This document shows positions 55,599-64,000 of a stretch of 64,000 nucleotides of DNA, in pieces (the stretch's first letter is position 1; each line of letters opens with the position of its first letter). This DNA comes from Campylobacter helveticus (GTDB lineage: Bacteria > Campylobacterota > Campylobacteria > Campylobacterales > Campylobacteraceae): assembly GCF_002080395.1 (NCBI RefSeq), contig NZ_CP020478.1, positions 818,886 through 882,885 on the forward strand. Reading direction: 5' to 3'. The notes beneath the pieces are model-generated. The model was not told the DNA's origin. It worked only from the letters and a program-made list of their open reading frames with translations, and searched no databases. The translations under genes and the position numbers were made by a program.

Positions 55599-56156
55599 TT
55601 ACGAATGTGGTTTTGTTTGACTTGCGTATTTTACACCCAAATCAAAAGCCTTAGAATTTGCGTCTCTAGTTTTAGGTGGCACCATATGAAGCATAGTTTC
55701 TTTTAAAACATCTAATTCAATGCACTTGCTCATATAAGCGGCTATTGCTAGGGCTACGACTGATTGAGTAGCGACATTGCCCACTTCGTCTTTAGCTATG
55801 GTAATGATAGGAATTTCAAAAATTTGCCATTTTTTATAATCCTCTTCCTTGGGATGCACCAAATTTGGCTCTATCACGATAATGCCCCCCTCTTTTACTC
55901 CACCCCTAAAGCCTTTATAGCCCTTATCGGCTGTTGAAAGCATAAAATCAATCTCCCCCTCAATAGCATAAGGGAAAAGTATCTCTTTCTCATCGATGAT
56001 AATATCAACCTTAGTAGGACCTCCACGCACTTGAGAAGTGTAAGTTGAGGCTTTAAAAGCTTGACGCCCTTCCTTAATCGCCGCTTCGGCTAAAATTTCC
56101 CCAGCAGTGATAACTCCCTGTCCGCCCTCACCGCCAAATCTTAATTGATACTTCAT
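55599..56156 (-). CDS. oorC: 2-oxoglutarate:acceptor oxidoreductase subunit OorC (gamma)
   Basis: 185 aa. FGGEGGQGVITAGEIL and PTKVDIIID are marks of the gamma subunit of 2-oxoacid:ferredoxin oxidoreductases. With OorA, OorB and OorD it oxidises 2-oxoglutarate to succinyl-CoA and reduces flavodoxin/ferredoxin, replacing 2-oxoglutarate dehydrogenase in the microaerobic TCA cycle. Its ATG overlaps oorB by 4 nt. Last gene of the icd operon. Confidence 0.96.
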   Translation of the reverse strand: MKYQLRFGGEGGQGVITAGEILAEAAIKEGRQAFKASTYTSQVRGGPTKVDIIIDEKEILFPYAIEGEIDFMLSTADKGYKGFRGGVKEGGIIVIEPNLVHPKEEDYKKWQIFEIPIITIAKDEVGNVATQSVVALAIAAYMSKCIELDVLKETMLHMVPPKTRDANSKAFDLGVKYASQTKPHS

Positions 56157-56998
56157 TTTAAAGCTCCTAAATCCACCATTCTTTTTTCTTTTGCTGCTTT
56201 ACGCACTTCTTCATAAGCGTGGCAGTATTCTGGTTGGGTATTATCCTCGTGTAAAACTCCTGTTGGAAATTTATCCTTCTTTTCTTCAAAATCCATAGTT
56301 TCAAATTTAGCCTTATCAACTACGCGGTTCTTAATCCAATCAAGCATAGCCACAGCCTCACCCATTTTATTTTTACGCCCCAAATTAATATGGCAATTTG
56401 AAAACACATCGACAAAACTATATCCTTTATGTGCTAGAGCCTTATAGATTAAATTTTCAAGCTTTGCCGCCTCAATGACATTTCCCCTCGCCACAAAAGA
56501 AGCTCCAGCGGCTTTTGTAAGCTCACAAGCATCAAAATTTGGGTCTATATTGCCAAATTGTGCTGTAACGGTGTAAAAGCCTTTTGGAGTCGTAGGGGAG
56601 GTTTGAGAATTCGTAAGTCCATAAATAAAATTATTAATCACAATATGTGTTAAGTCTATATTTCTACGACAGCCGTGTATGGTGTGGTTACCACCGATAG
56701 CCAAAGTATCGCCATCTCCACTAACCACTATCACATGTTTAGTAGGATTAGCAAGTTTTATGCCTGTAGCATAAGCGATTGCCCTGCCGTGTGTTGTATG
56801 CACGGTATTACAATTGACATAAGAACTCATTCTACCACTACAACCTATCCCAGAAACTAGACATACATCATCCATATTCCAGCCAAGTTTTTGAATTGCA
56901 CGAATAATACACTTTAAAACCACACCATCGCCACAGCCCCAGCACCACTGAGTTGGAAGTTTATCAACCCTTAAATATTCATCATAATCAAATGCCAT
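56153..56998 (-). CDS. oorB: 2-oxoglutarate:acceptor oxidoreductase subunit OorB (beta, TPP)
   Basis: 281 aa. TPP-binding GDGDTLAIGGNH and CWGCGDG (iron-sulfur/TPP region Cys), plus HGRAIAYATGIKLANP. This subunit holds thiamine diphosphate and a [4Fe-4S] cluster. It follows oorA by 1 nt and overlaps oorC by 4 nt. The complex is sensitive to oxygen. Confidence 0.96.
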   Translation of the reverse strand: MAFDYDEYLRVDKLPTQWCWGCGDGVVLKCIIRAIQKLGWNMDDVCLVSGIGCSGRMSSYVNCNTVHTTHGRAIAYATGIKLANPTKHVIVVSGDGDTLAIGGNHTIHGCRRNIDLTHIVINNFIYGLTNSQTSPTTPKGFYTVTAQFGNIDPNFDACELTKAAGASFVARGNVIEAAKLENLIYKALAHKGYSFVDVFSNCHINLGRKNKMGEAVAMLDWIKNRVVDKAKFETMDFEEKKDKFPTGVLHEDNTQPEYCHAYEEVRKAAKEKRMVDLGALK

Positions 56999-56999
56999 T

Positions 57000-58124
57000 T
57001 TACAAATTCTCCTTTACTTTAGCGATAATTTCACTTGGTGTGATAGGGCGTCCATTTGCTCTGTGTAACGAAATAAAATCTCTTCTTGAGCTAACCCTTT
57101 CGATTTCTTCTAAATACTGCCCCATATTAAGTTCGCTGACCATTACTTTTTTAAATTTGCTAACCACAGAAGCGATTTTTTCTTCCGCCACAGGATAAAG
57201 CGTAATAGGACGAAACAACCCTACTTTAATGCCCTCTTCCCTTAGTCTATTAATCGCTTCTTTAGCCGAGCGACTCACACTTCCATAAGCGATAATAAGA
57301 AATTCAGCATCATCTAGCATATATTCCTCATAGGCACAAATATCGTTTCTATTGTTTTTAATTTTGCCGATAAGCCTTTCGATATTTTTCTTTACAATCT
57401 CCCCATCTTCAGTTGGAAATCCTATATCACCGTGATGAAGTCCTGTGATGTGGTAGCGATAGCCCTCAAAGAAAGGATTGAGTGTAGCCGCTTCGTTTTC
57501 TGCGGCAGCATAAGGCTTATAGTCTTTCTTATCTCCGCTAAATTTTTTACGATTGACAATTTTCACATCTTTAAGTTCTGGAAGAAGTGCCTTGCCGTTC
57601 ATATGTCCAACGGTTTCGTCCATTAGTAGAAAAACTGGTGTCATATATTTTTCCGCCAAATTAAAAGCTCTAATGGTTTCTGTGTAGGCTTCTTCCAAAG
57701 AGGCTGGAGCTATGGCTATACTTGCAAAGTCTCCGTGCGTAGGTGCTTTAGCCTGAAACAAATCCCCTTGAGCCACACGCGTTGGCAAACCTGTCGAAGG
57801 TCCTCCCCTCATAACATTGACGATAACTAAAGGAATTTCCGCGATAAAAGCAAGTCCTATTTGCTCAGCCTTTAAGGAAATTCCCGGTCCGCTACTTGCG
57901 GTCATAGATTTAACCCCACTCATCGCAGCACCGATAGCTACGCTAATCCCAGAAATTTCATCTTCCATTTGGATAAAAGTGCCATCGTTCGCAGGAAGCA
58001 TATGGCTTAACTCGTGTGCTATCTCACTACTAGGAGTAATGGGATAACCTCCAAAGAATTTACAACCACAATCAATAGCCGCTTGTGCGATTAAAACATT
58101 CCCCGTTGCTATAACTTCTCTCAT
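57000..58124 (-). CDS. oorA: 2-oxoglutarate:acceptor oxidoreductase subunit OorA (alpha)
   Basis: 374 aa. GYPITPSSEIAHELS and TASSGPGISLKAEQIGLA belong to the pyrimidine-binding domain; GGPSTGLPTRVAQGDLF follows. Lies 8 nt downstream of oorD. It carries the 2-oxoacid and CoA sites. Confidence 0.96.
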   Translation of the reverse strand: MREVIATGNVLIAQAAIDCGCKFFGGYPITPSSEIAHELSHMLPANDGTFIQMEDEISGISVAIGAAMSGVKSMTASSGPGISLKAEQIGLAFIAEIPLVIVNVMRGGPSTGLPTRVAQGDLFQAKAPTHGDFASIAIAPASLEEAYTETIRAFNLAEKYMTPVFLLMDETVGHMNGKALLPELKDVKIVNRKKFSGDKKDYKPYAAAENEAATLNPFFEGYRYHITGLHHGDIGFPTEDGEIVKKNIERLIGKIKNNRNDICAYEEYMLDDAEFLIIAYGSVSRSAKEAINRLREEGIKVGLFRPITLYPVAEEKIASVVSKFKKVMVSELNMGQYLEEIERVSSRRDFISLHRANGRPITPSEIIAKVKENL

Positions 58125-58132
58125 ATCTTTTC

Positions 58133-58444
58133 CTATGCTAATTTTTTATATTTGTTATTTTTGACAGCCAAAGCTCTCTCTTTAGCTTCTGGGCTAAGTT
58201 TGGCAAATTTAAATTCATCTCTTTTTGCCACCATAATAGCAAAATCCGGACAATGCGTTTCACACTCAGAACAGCCTATGCAAGATTCAGGATGCACAAC
58301 CTCTATCATCTGCCCTAACACAGCGTGGATATCATCGCGCATAGCTAAAACCCCGGCAGGGCAATAGCTCACGCAAATATTACACGCCTTACACCTATGC
58401 TCATCTACCCAAACGGGTGTGTCTTTTGGAGCGATTATACTCAT
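58133..58444 (-). CDS. oorD: 2-oxoglutarate:acceptor oxidoreductase subunit OorD (ferredoxin-like)
   Basis: 103 aa. Two [4Fe-4S] motifs, CKACNICVSYCP and CIGCSECETHCP, carry electrons from the TPP centre to the external acceptor. 10 nt downstream of sucD. Confidence 0.96.
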   Translation of the reverse strand: MSIIAPKDTPVWVDEHRCKACNICVSYCPAGVLAMRDDIHAVLGQMIEVVHPESCIGCSECETHCPDFAIMVAKRDEFKFAKLSPEAKERALAVKNNKYKKLA

Positions 58445-58454
58445 AAATTTTCCT

Positions 58455-59324
58455 TTAAGCTAGTATTTTTTTGATTTCTGAACCGATTAAAGCCGGAGAA
58501 TCAACAACATAAATTCCGTAGCTTTTCAAAGCTTCTTTTTTTGCCGCAGCACTTTCATCACTGCTTCCCACAATAGCACCTGCGTGTCCCATTCTTTTGC
58601 CCTTTGGAGCAGTCGCACCCGCTATGAAAGCAACCACAGGTTTAGTGATATTTTCTTTTATAAATTTAGCTGCTTCTACTTCTAAGCTACCGCCGATTTC
58701 ACCTATCATTACAATCGCCTTAGTTTCATCATCTTTTTGAAATTCGCTCAAAAGCTCTTTATAAGCTAGTCCTATGATAGGGTCTCCGCCTATACCTACA
58801 GCGGTTGAAATTCCATATCCGCTTTGCACGACTTGATTTGCCGCTTCGTAAGTGAGTGTGCCTGATTTAGAAATAAGTCCTACGCAACCTTTTTTGAAAA
58901 TAAAACCCGGCATAATGCCCAATTTACATTCCTGCGAAGTGATAATGCCAGGGCAGTTTGGTCCTATGATTTTCATACCTTTTTTATTAGCATATTGCTT
59001 GGCAAACATCATATCTTTAACGGGAGTATGCTCAGTAATCACAACAGCAAGTTTTATCCCAGCATCAGCAGCCTCTATCACGCTATCACCCACCGCAAAA
59101 GCAGGCACGAAAATAAGACTTACATCTGCTCCAGTCGTCTTAATAGCTTCTGCAACAGTGTTAAACACAGGCTTACCTAAATGCTCCGTGCCACCTTTAA
59201 ATGGCGTAACTCCACCAACTATTTGTGTGCCATAAGCCATACATTGCTCAGCGTGAAAAGTCGCTTCCTTACCCGTAAAACCTTGAACAATAACTTTTGT
59301 GTTTTTATTGACTAAAATACTCAT
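58455..59324 (-). CDS. sucD: succinyl-CoA ligase alpha subunit
   Basis: 289 aa. CoA-binding [14 protein letters not shown] and phospho-His in [11 protein letters not shown]; the [14 protein letters not shown] segment is typical. It forms ATP (or GTP) from succinyl-CoA together with SucC, encoded 12 nt upstream. Located ahead of oorD, so the product of Oor passes directly to this enzyme. Confidence 0.97.
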   Translation of the reverse strand: MSILVNKNTKVIVQGFTGKEATFHAEQCMAYGTQIVGGVTPFKGGTEHLGKPVFNTVAEAIKTTGADVSLIFVPAFAVGDSVIEAADAGIKLAVVITEHTPVKDMMFAKQYANKKGMKIIGPNCPGIITSQECKLGIMPGFIFKKGCVGLISKSGTLTYEAANQVVQSGYGISTAVGIGGDPIIGLAYKELLSEFQKDDETKAIVMIGEIGGSLEVEAAKFIKENITKPVVAFIAGATAPKGKRMGHAGAIVGSSDESAAAKKEALKSYGIYVVDSPALIGSEIKKILA

Positions 59325-59336
59325 TTTATCCCCTTT

Positions 59337-60500
59337 TTATCCTACTAGACTTTTTACAAGTTCAGCACCTTCTTTAAGATTAGTTGCTGCTTTGATATTT
59401 TTAAGATTTGAATTTTCTAAAATGCTTTTTGCTTCCGCTGCATTTGTTCCATCGAGACGCACGACGATAGGGATATTGACTTCAACATTTTTTGTCGCCT
59501 CCAAAATTCCATTAGCTATTCTATCGCAGCGAACAATTCCACCAAAAATATTAATGAAAATGACCTTAACATTTTTATCACGCAAAATTATCTCAAAAGC
59601 TTTAGCCACAGTCTCAGGCGAAGCTCCACCACCAACATCTAAGAAATTTGCAGGTTTTGCGCCACTATAATTAATAATATCCATCGTAGCCATAGCTAAG
59701 CCCGCACCATTTACCATACACGCTACATCGCCATCAAGTTTTACATAGCTTAGTCCAAATTCCGCAGCCTCGCGTTCCGCGTCATTTTCTTCAGTAATGT
59801 CTCTAAGTGCTGCTATATCGCTATGACGATATAAAGAGCTATCATCAAAGCTACATTTTGCATCTAGTGCGTAAAAATCACCCTCAGCTGTTTTTATGAG
59901 AGGGTTGATTTCTAGCATATTCATATCTTTTTCCATATAAAGCTTGTAAAGCTTTTCTATCATCATTGCGAGTTTTTTACTCTCGTCTTTATCAAGTCCT
60001 AAGACTTTCGCAACTTCTAAAGCGTGGAAAAGCTTAAAGCCGATTTGTGGGTCGATACCAACTTTTGCAATTTTTTCAGGGCTTTCTTTTGCGACTTTTT
60101 CTATATCCATACCGCCCTCACTTGAAGCGATAATGGTAATTTGCTCCGCCATTCTGTTAAAAAGTATGGCTAGGTAATATTCTTTAACGATATTTGCCCC
60201 GCTTTCAATATAAAGCTTTTGGACAAGTTTGCCCTCTGAACCTGTTTGATGCGTAACTAAAGTCATCCCTAAAATTTGTTCGGCATAACCTTTAACTTCA
60301 TCTAAGCTTTTGGCGATTTTAACTCCACCTCCAAGCCCACGACCACCAGCGTGAATTTGAGCCTTGACAGCCCACACGCTACCGCCTAGCTCCTTGGCGT
60401 TAGCCACAGCTTCATCCACACTAAAAGCAACCTTACCCTTAAGTGTAGCAATGCCATTTTCAGCAAAAATCGCTTTTGCTTGATACTCATGTATGTTCAT
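59337..60500 (-). CDS. sucC: succinyl-CoA ligase beta subunit
   Basis: 387 aa. N-terminal MNIHEYQAKAIFAENG, ATP-grasp KAQIHAGGRGLGGGV, and NIFGGIVRCDRIANGI of the C-terminal ligase domain. Nucleotide-binding subunit that pairs with SucD. It follows mdh with no gap. Confidence 0.97.
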   Translation of the reverse strand: MNIHEYQAKAIFAENGIATLKGKVAFSVDEAVANAKELGGSVWAVKAQIHAGGRGLGGGVKIAKSLDEVKGYAEQILGMTLVTHQTGSEGKLVQKLYIESGANIVKEYYLAILFNRMAEQITIIASSEGGMDIEKVAKESPEKIAKVGIDPQIGFKLFHALEVAKVLGLDKDESKKLAMMIEKLYKLYMEKDMNMLEINPLIKTAEGDFYALDAKCSFDDSSLYRHSDIAALRDITEENDAEREAAEFGLSYVKLDGDVACMVNGAGLAMATMDIINYSGAKPANFLDVGGGASPETVAKAFEIILRDKNVKVIFINIFGGIVRCDRIANGILEATKNVEVNIPIVVRLDGTNAAEAKSILENSNLKNIKAATNLKEGAELVKSLVG

Positions 60501-61403
60501 TTATTCTCCTTTGTATTGATATTTAATTAACGATTTTTCTAATTTTTCCTGCTCTTCAAGAGATAAATTTAAATTCATAATTTCTCTTACTCCATCAAGC
60601 CCTAATCTCGCCATAACGCCAAAAGCCTTATTTTTCACACCAAATTCTCCGTGTAAAATAACACTCATAGGCAAAAATTCCCCAGAGCGTATGGATTCTA
60701 GCATTCTAAGACAAGCACTAGCGGGAGCAAGGTAGGCTGAAATTTTAAGATATTTAATCACCTTTGCCCCACCTGTTTTTACCTCATTTTCCAAGTCTTC
60801 AAATTCCTCATCATTTAAAAGCTTGGTTAAGTTTTGATTACCAACGCTTGAATGTGATTTTAATAAAACCATATCATCATTATGAAAGCCTATAAGTCTC
60901 GTATCTACGCTTGAAGTTTTAACCCCGAGCTTTTTTGCAAGCTCATATTTAAAGCGAGCATTGTCTAAAACCCCTGACATAGCAACGATTTTTTTAGCAT
61001 TAAAAATTCCACTCTCATAAAGAGTGTTGAGTAGAAAATCAACAGGATTAGTCAAAATGATAAAAAGCGGATTATCATTAAATCTTTTAACTCTTTTTGC
61101 ACATTCAAGCATAATGTTTGTATTAATTTGCAAAAGTTCATCTCTGCTTTGCCCATCTTTTCTTGCTAAACCTGCGGTAAAAATGACAATTTGAGAGTCT
61201 TGAGTGTGGGAGTATTCCTGAGTGCAAATTAATTCTATATCCAAATTTAACGCCGCTATACTTTGGGAAAGTTCCAGCTCTTTAGCTAAAAGCAAATTGT
61301 CATTAATGTCGATTAAAACTATTTGCTTTGCAAATTCACGCATAATCAAAGCATAAGCGACGCTTGTGCCGACATTTCCAGCTCCTATGATGGTAATTTT
61401 CAT
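60501..61403 (-). CDS. mdh: malate dehydrogenase (LDH-like type)
   Basis: 300 aa. NAD-binding GAGNVGTSVAY, the substrate Arg loop ARKDGQSRDELL (malate-type) and a His in LIGFHNDDM in place of the usual GEHGDS context. Interconverts malate and oxaloacetate. Overlaps icd by 4 nt. Confidence 0.94.
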   Translation of the reverse strand: MKITIIGAGNVGTSVAYALIMREFAKQIVLIDINDNLLLAKELELSQSIAALNLDIELICTQEYSHTQDSQIVIFTAGLARKDGQSRDELLQINTNIMLECAKRVKRFNDNPLFIILTNPVDFLLNTLYESGIFNAKKIVAMSGVLDNARFKYELAKKLGVKTSSVDTRLIGFHNDDMVLLKSHSSVGNQNLTKLLNDEEFEDLENEVKTGGAKVIKYLKISAYLAPASACLRMLESIRSGEFLPMSVILHGEFGVKNKAFGVMARLGLDGVREIMNLNLSLEEQEKLEKSLIKYQYKGE

Positions 61404-63604
61404 TTTTGTCCTATCTTTGCGATGATTTCGTTAAATAAAACGCTTGGACGCATAACCTTCTCAGCCTTTGCGTCGTCAAATTTATAATATCCTCCAAGCT
61501 CCACCCTCACACCTTGAGCATTGTTAAATTCCGCCCTAATCTCGTCTTCTTTAGAGCTTAATTCCATATCTATATCCTTAAAAAAGCTTTGGAGTTCCAC
61601 ATCTTGCGCTTGTCTTGATAAATACTTCGCCCAATACAAAGCCAGATAAAAATGACTTGTGCGGTTATCATCTTCGCCCACTTTACGCGAAGGGGTTTTA
61701 TTATTTTCAAGCCATTCCCCAATAGCTTCATCTAGGCAATCAGCCAAAACTTTCGCCTTATTTGACTTACATTTTTGTGCGTAAAATTCCAAACTAGCTT
61801 GAAGAGCTAAAAATTCACCCAAGCTATCCCAACGCAAGTGATTTTCTTCAACGAGCTGTTCAACTTGCTTTGGCGCAGAACCACCCGCTCCCGTTTCAAA
61901 CATCGCTCCACCATTTAGCATAGGTACAACGGAAAGCATTTTCGCACTTGTTCCAAGCTCTAAGATAGGAAATAAATCAGTCAAATAATCTCTTAACACA
62001 TTGCCTGTGATTGCAATCACATTTTTTCCAGCACGAATTAGCTCTAAATTTTTTAAACAAGCCTCATAAGGTGCTAGGATGGCGATGTTTTTACCCTTTT
62101 CTTTTAGGCGTTCTTGCACCAAATTTATCATTATTTTATCACTTGCCCTATTTTCATCTAGCCAAAAAAACGCTTTATCACCACTTAATTCTTGTCTTTG
62201 AATTCCTAAATCTATCCAATTTAATATCGCGTCAAATTTCGCTTGATTTGCTCTATAAATATCGCCTTTGTTAAGCTTGTGTTCTAGTAAAACTTCTTTA
62301 TTCACGACAACTCTCATTGTCCCGTCTTCAGGTGCGACAAAGGTTTTATCGTGAGAGCCGTATTCTTGTGCTTTTTTTGCCATTAAGCCTACATTTGATA
62401 CGCTACCAAGTTTTGCGGGATTTAAAGTGCCATTTTTATGCAAATCTTCAATCACAGCCTCATAAATAGTCGCATAAGTTTTATCAGGGATAAGAGCATT
62501 TGCGTCTCTTTCTTTACCATCTTTATCCCAGAGTTTTGCACCATTTTTAAGCATTGCAGGCATAGATGCATCGACTATCACATCGCTTGGAATGTGTAAA
62601 TTTGTAATTCCCTTATCCGAATTCACCATAGAAATATCCGCACTTTTGTCTAGGATTTCTTGGTATTTTTTAAGGATAGTTTCTTTTTGACTTGAATTTT
62701 CTACCTTACCTAAAAGCTCACTTAAGCCATTATTTGCATTAATGCCTAATTTTTCAAATTCCTCTTTAAATTCCTCAAAAAGCTCTTTAAAATAAACTTT
62801 TAGCGCATAACCAAATATAATAGGGTCGCTCACTTTCATCATCGTAGCTTTAAGGTGTAAAGAGAAAAGAATATCCTCTTTTTTACAAAGGGCAATTTGC
62901 TCTTCATAAAAACGCATTAATTTTTCCACACTCATAAAAGTCGCATCCAAAAGCTCATTTTTTTCTAGCTTTAAATTTTCTTTTAAAATTTTTGTCTCGC
63001 CTTTTTCATTTGTAAATTCTATATGAGCTAGGCAGTCTTGCTTTATCAAAAGTGCTTTTTCATTAGAGAAAAAATCCCCATCATTCATATAAGAGACTTT
63101 ACTTTTTGACTGAGGATTAAACTCCACAACGCGGTAAGGATTATTTCTCGCATAATCTTTTACCGCCTTAGTAGAACGGCGGTCTGAATTGCCTTGACGC
63201 AACACAGGATTTACCGCTGAACCAAGAATTTTTTGATATTTTAATTTAATTTGAATTTCTTCATCATTTTTTGGTTCATCTGGGTAATTTGGTAACATAT
63301 ACCCCTTTTTTTGCAACTCACTAATCGCTGCTTTAAGTTGCGGGATAGAGGCAGAAATGTTTGGTGTTTTAATGAGATTCGCCTCTGCTTTTTTAACAAG
63401 TTCGCCCAAATTTGCCAAAGCATTTTCGCATTTTTGTTCGTCTTTTAAGCACTCATTAAACTCGGCTATTATCCTCCCAGATAAAGAAATATCGGAGCTT
63501 ATTACTCTTATATTAGCCCTACTTAAAAAAGCCTTGACAATGGGTAAAAATGAGTAAGTTGCAAGAGCTGGCGACTCATCTGTCAAAGTATAAGTAATGT
63601 GCAT
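61400..63604 (-). CDS. icd: isocitrate dehydrogenase, monomeric NADP type
   Basis: 734 aa, matching the monomeric IDH family (about 740) and not the dimeric type (about 415). Seen: NPVLRQGNSDRRSTKAVK region, LHLKATMMKVSDPIIFG and the C-terminal LGGYYKFDDAKA. Makes 2-oxoglutarate and NADPH; its product is the substrate of Oor, last in the operon. First gene after the promoter at 63634. Confidence 0.97.
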   Translation of the reverse strand: MHITYTLTDESPALATYSFLPIVKAFLSRANIRVISSDISLSGRIIAEFNECLKDEQKCENALANLGELVKKAEANLIKTPNISASIPQLKAAISELQKKGYMLPNYPDEPKNDEEIQIKLKYQKILGSAVNPVLRQGNSDRRSTKAVKDYARNNPYRVVEFNPQSKSKVSYMNDGDFFSNEKALLIKQDCLAHIEFTNEKGETKILKENLKLEKNELLDATFMSVEKLMRFYEEQIALCKKEDILFSLHLKATMMKVSDPIIFGYALKVYFKELFEEFKEEFEKLGINANNGLSELLGKVENSSQKETILKKYQEILDKSADISMVNSDKGITNLHIPSDVIVDASMPAMLKNGAKLWDKDGKERDANALIPDKTYATIYEAVIEDLHKNGTLNPAKLGSVSNVGLMAKKAQEYGSHDKTFVAPEDGTMRVVVNKEVLLEHKLNKGDIYRANQAKFDAILNWIDLGIQRQELSGDKAFFWLDENRASDKIMINLVQERLKEKGKNIAILAPYEACLKNLELIRAGKNVIAITGNVLRDYLTDLFPILELGTSAKMLSVVPMLNGGAMFETGAGGSAPKQVEQLVEENHLRWDSLGEFLALQASLEFYAQKCKSNKAKVLADCLDEAIGEWLENNKTPSRKVGEDDNRTSHFYLALYWAKYLSRQAQDVELQSFFKDIDMELSSKEDEIRAEFNNAQGVRVELGGYYKFDDAKAEKVMRPSVLFNEIIAKIGQK

Positions 63605-63633
63605 CTTTTGTCCTTTTTACTAGTGTTTTTTAA

Positions 63634-63639
63634 AGTATA
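63634..63639 (-). promoter_or_regulatory. -10 of the icd-oor TCA operon
   Basis: TATACT on the minus strand (63639-63634), 30 nt before the icd ATG, in a T-rich context. No good -35. The only promoter I can identify for the eight-gene TCA operon. Confidence 0.55.
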
Positions 63640-63727
63640 GTAAAATTTGGAAAAAATGCAAGAGTAAGTTTAAACTTTTTTTTAGTTTTAATATTTTTTT
63701 AACGAAACAAGAGAAAAGCAAATTTCT

Positions 63728-64000
63728 TTAAAGAAAATCTGCAAATTTTTCACCAAACTTAACCATTGTTTTTGGCTTCAAATGCAAATGTCCTTTTTGC
63801 GATAAAACGACTATGGTGGAACCTAGCTCGAAATTTCCAAGCTCTTCGCCTTTTTTTAAGTTTAAATTTTCATATTTTCGTGTGAAGTTGCGGGCAATTT
63901 TCATATTTGTTTGCACACTTTTATCAAAAGAAAAGCACATTTTGCCTACATTTTGCGCACCCACAAACACAAGCCAAAAAATAAAGCCCTTTTCGCTACT
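63728..64000 (-). CDS. psd: phosphatidylserine decarboxylase, C-terminal part
   Basis: The last 90 residues; the frame continues beyond the window. VGAQNVGKM and GEELGNFELGSTIVV contain the LGST motif where the proenzyme is cut and Ser becomes the pyruvoyl cofactor. It decarboxylates phosphatidylserine to phosphatidylethanolamine in the inner membrane. The 123 bp to icd hold the icd promoter. Confidence 0.9.
   Translation of the reverse strand, partial: SSEKGFIFWLVFVGAQNVGKMCFSFDKSVQTNMKIARNFTRKYENLNLKKGEELGNFELGSTIVVLSQKGHLHLKPKTMVKFGEKFADFL

Overview
The window is a stretch of Campylobacter chromosome. It is AT-rich, densely packed and has many ATGA/TTGA gene overlaps. Diagnostic genes are single-recombinase xerH, the cprRS two-component pair, oorDABC 2-oxoglutarate oxidoreductase, monomeric isocitrate dehydrogenase, an HspR-CbpA-HtrA stress cluster, and long poly-G contingency tracts. 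As I recall the C. jejuni gene order, the window is a mosaic of blocks that are each collinear with C. jejuni but joined differently. I therefore infer a relative of C. jejuni in the thermotolerant group; the species cannot be named from sequence alone. I saw no rRNA, tRNA, CRISPR array, insertion sequence or prophage.

Layout. 1-894: end of dnaQ and rpe. 1266-5313: accessory acyl-activation island (AMP-ligase, short-chain dehydrogenase, acyl carrier protein), divergent from a broken SGNH-type glycan-modification gene carrying a 17-G tract. 5331-12968: leftward housekeeping and stress operon (MidA methyltransferase, M23 peptidase, glyS, HAD phosphatase, KefB-like antiporter, hspR, cbpA). 13118-16512: htrA, cprR, cprS. 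16567-19297: putrescine synthesis from agmatine (aguA, a cation-diffusion facilitator, aguB). 19354-22982: sigma-54-type flgB-flgC-fliE-pbpB operon plus a Nudix gene. 22964-30075: holA, rnr, ilvC, a heavily sequon-loaded periplasmic deacetylase, dprA, ruvX, an rRNA methylase. 30072-33969: fliP, glmU, coaBC. 33973-38386: a phase-variable single-chain restriction-modification enzyme overlapping a MATE efflux gene, then a YgjP-type metalloprotease.

38396-44930 is a catabolic cassette (MmgE/PrpD protein, fumarase-superfamily lyase, MetC-like PLP lyase, DcuC-like transporter, RidA) facing a divergent PAS-HTH regulator of the HeuR/YheO type. The transporter is split by a perfect 14-bp tandem duplication. 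45036-48804: exported dipeptidase E, DsbA/DsbB, XerH. 48871-54725: a 48-aa ORF, two small conserved genes, a DHH phosphoesterase, flhA, an Rrf2 regulator, rpsO, cmoB. 54951-55465: a lipoprotein and a Pmp3-type proteolipid. 55599-63604: one long leftward TCA operon (icd-mdh-sucC-sucD-oorD-oorA-oorB-oorC). 63728-64000: 3' end of psd.

The main points of interest are: the G14 tract that switches the specificity domain of the restriction enzyme; the transporter broken by a slippage-sized duplication; an 11-sequon (D/E-X-N-X-S/T) linker in the deacetylase; the decayed SGNH contingency gene beside an ACP-dependent acylation cluster; HspR-like operators on both sides of the cbpA/htrA divergence; and a peptidoglycan synthase gene inside a sigma-54 flagellar operon.
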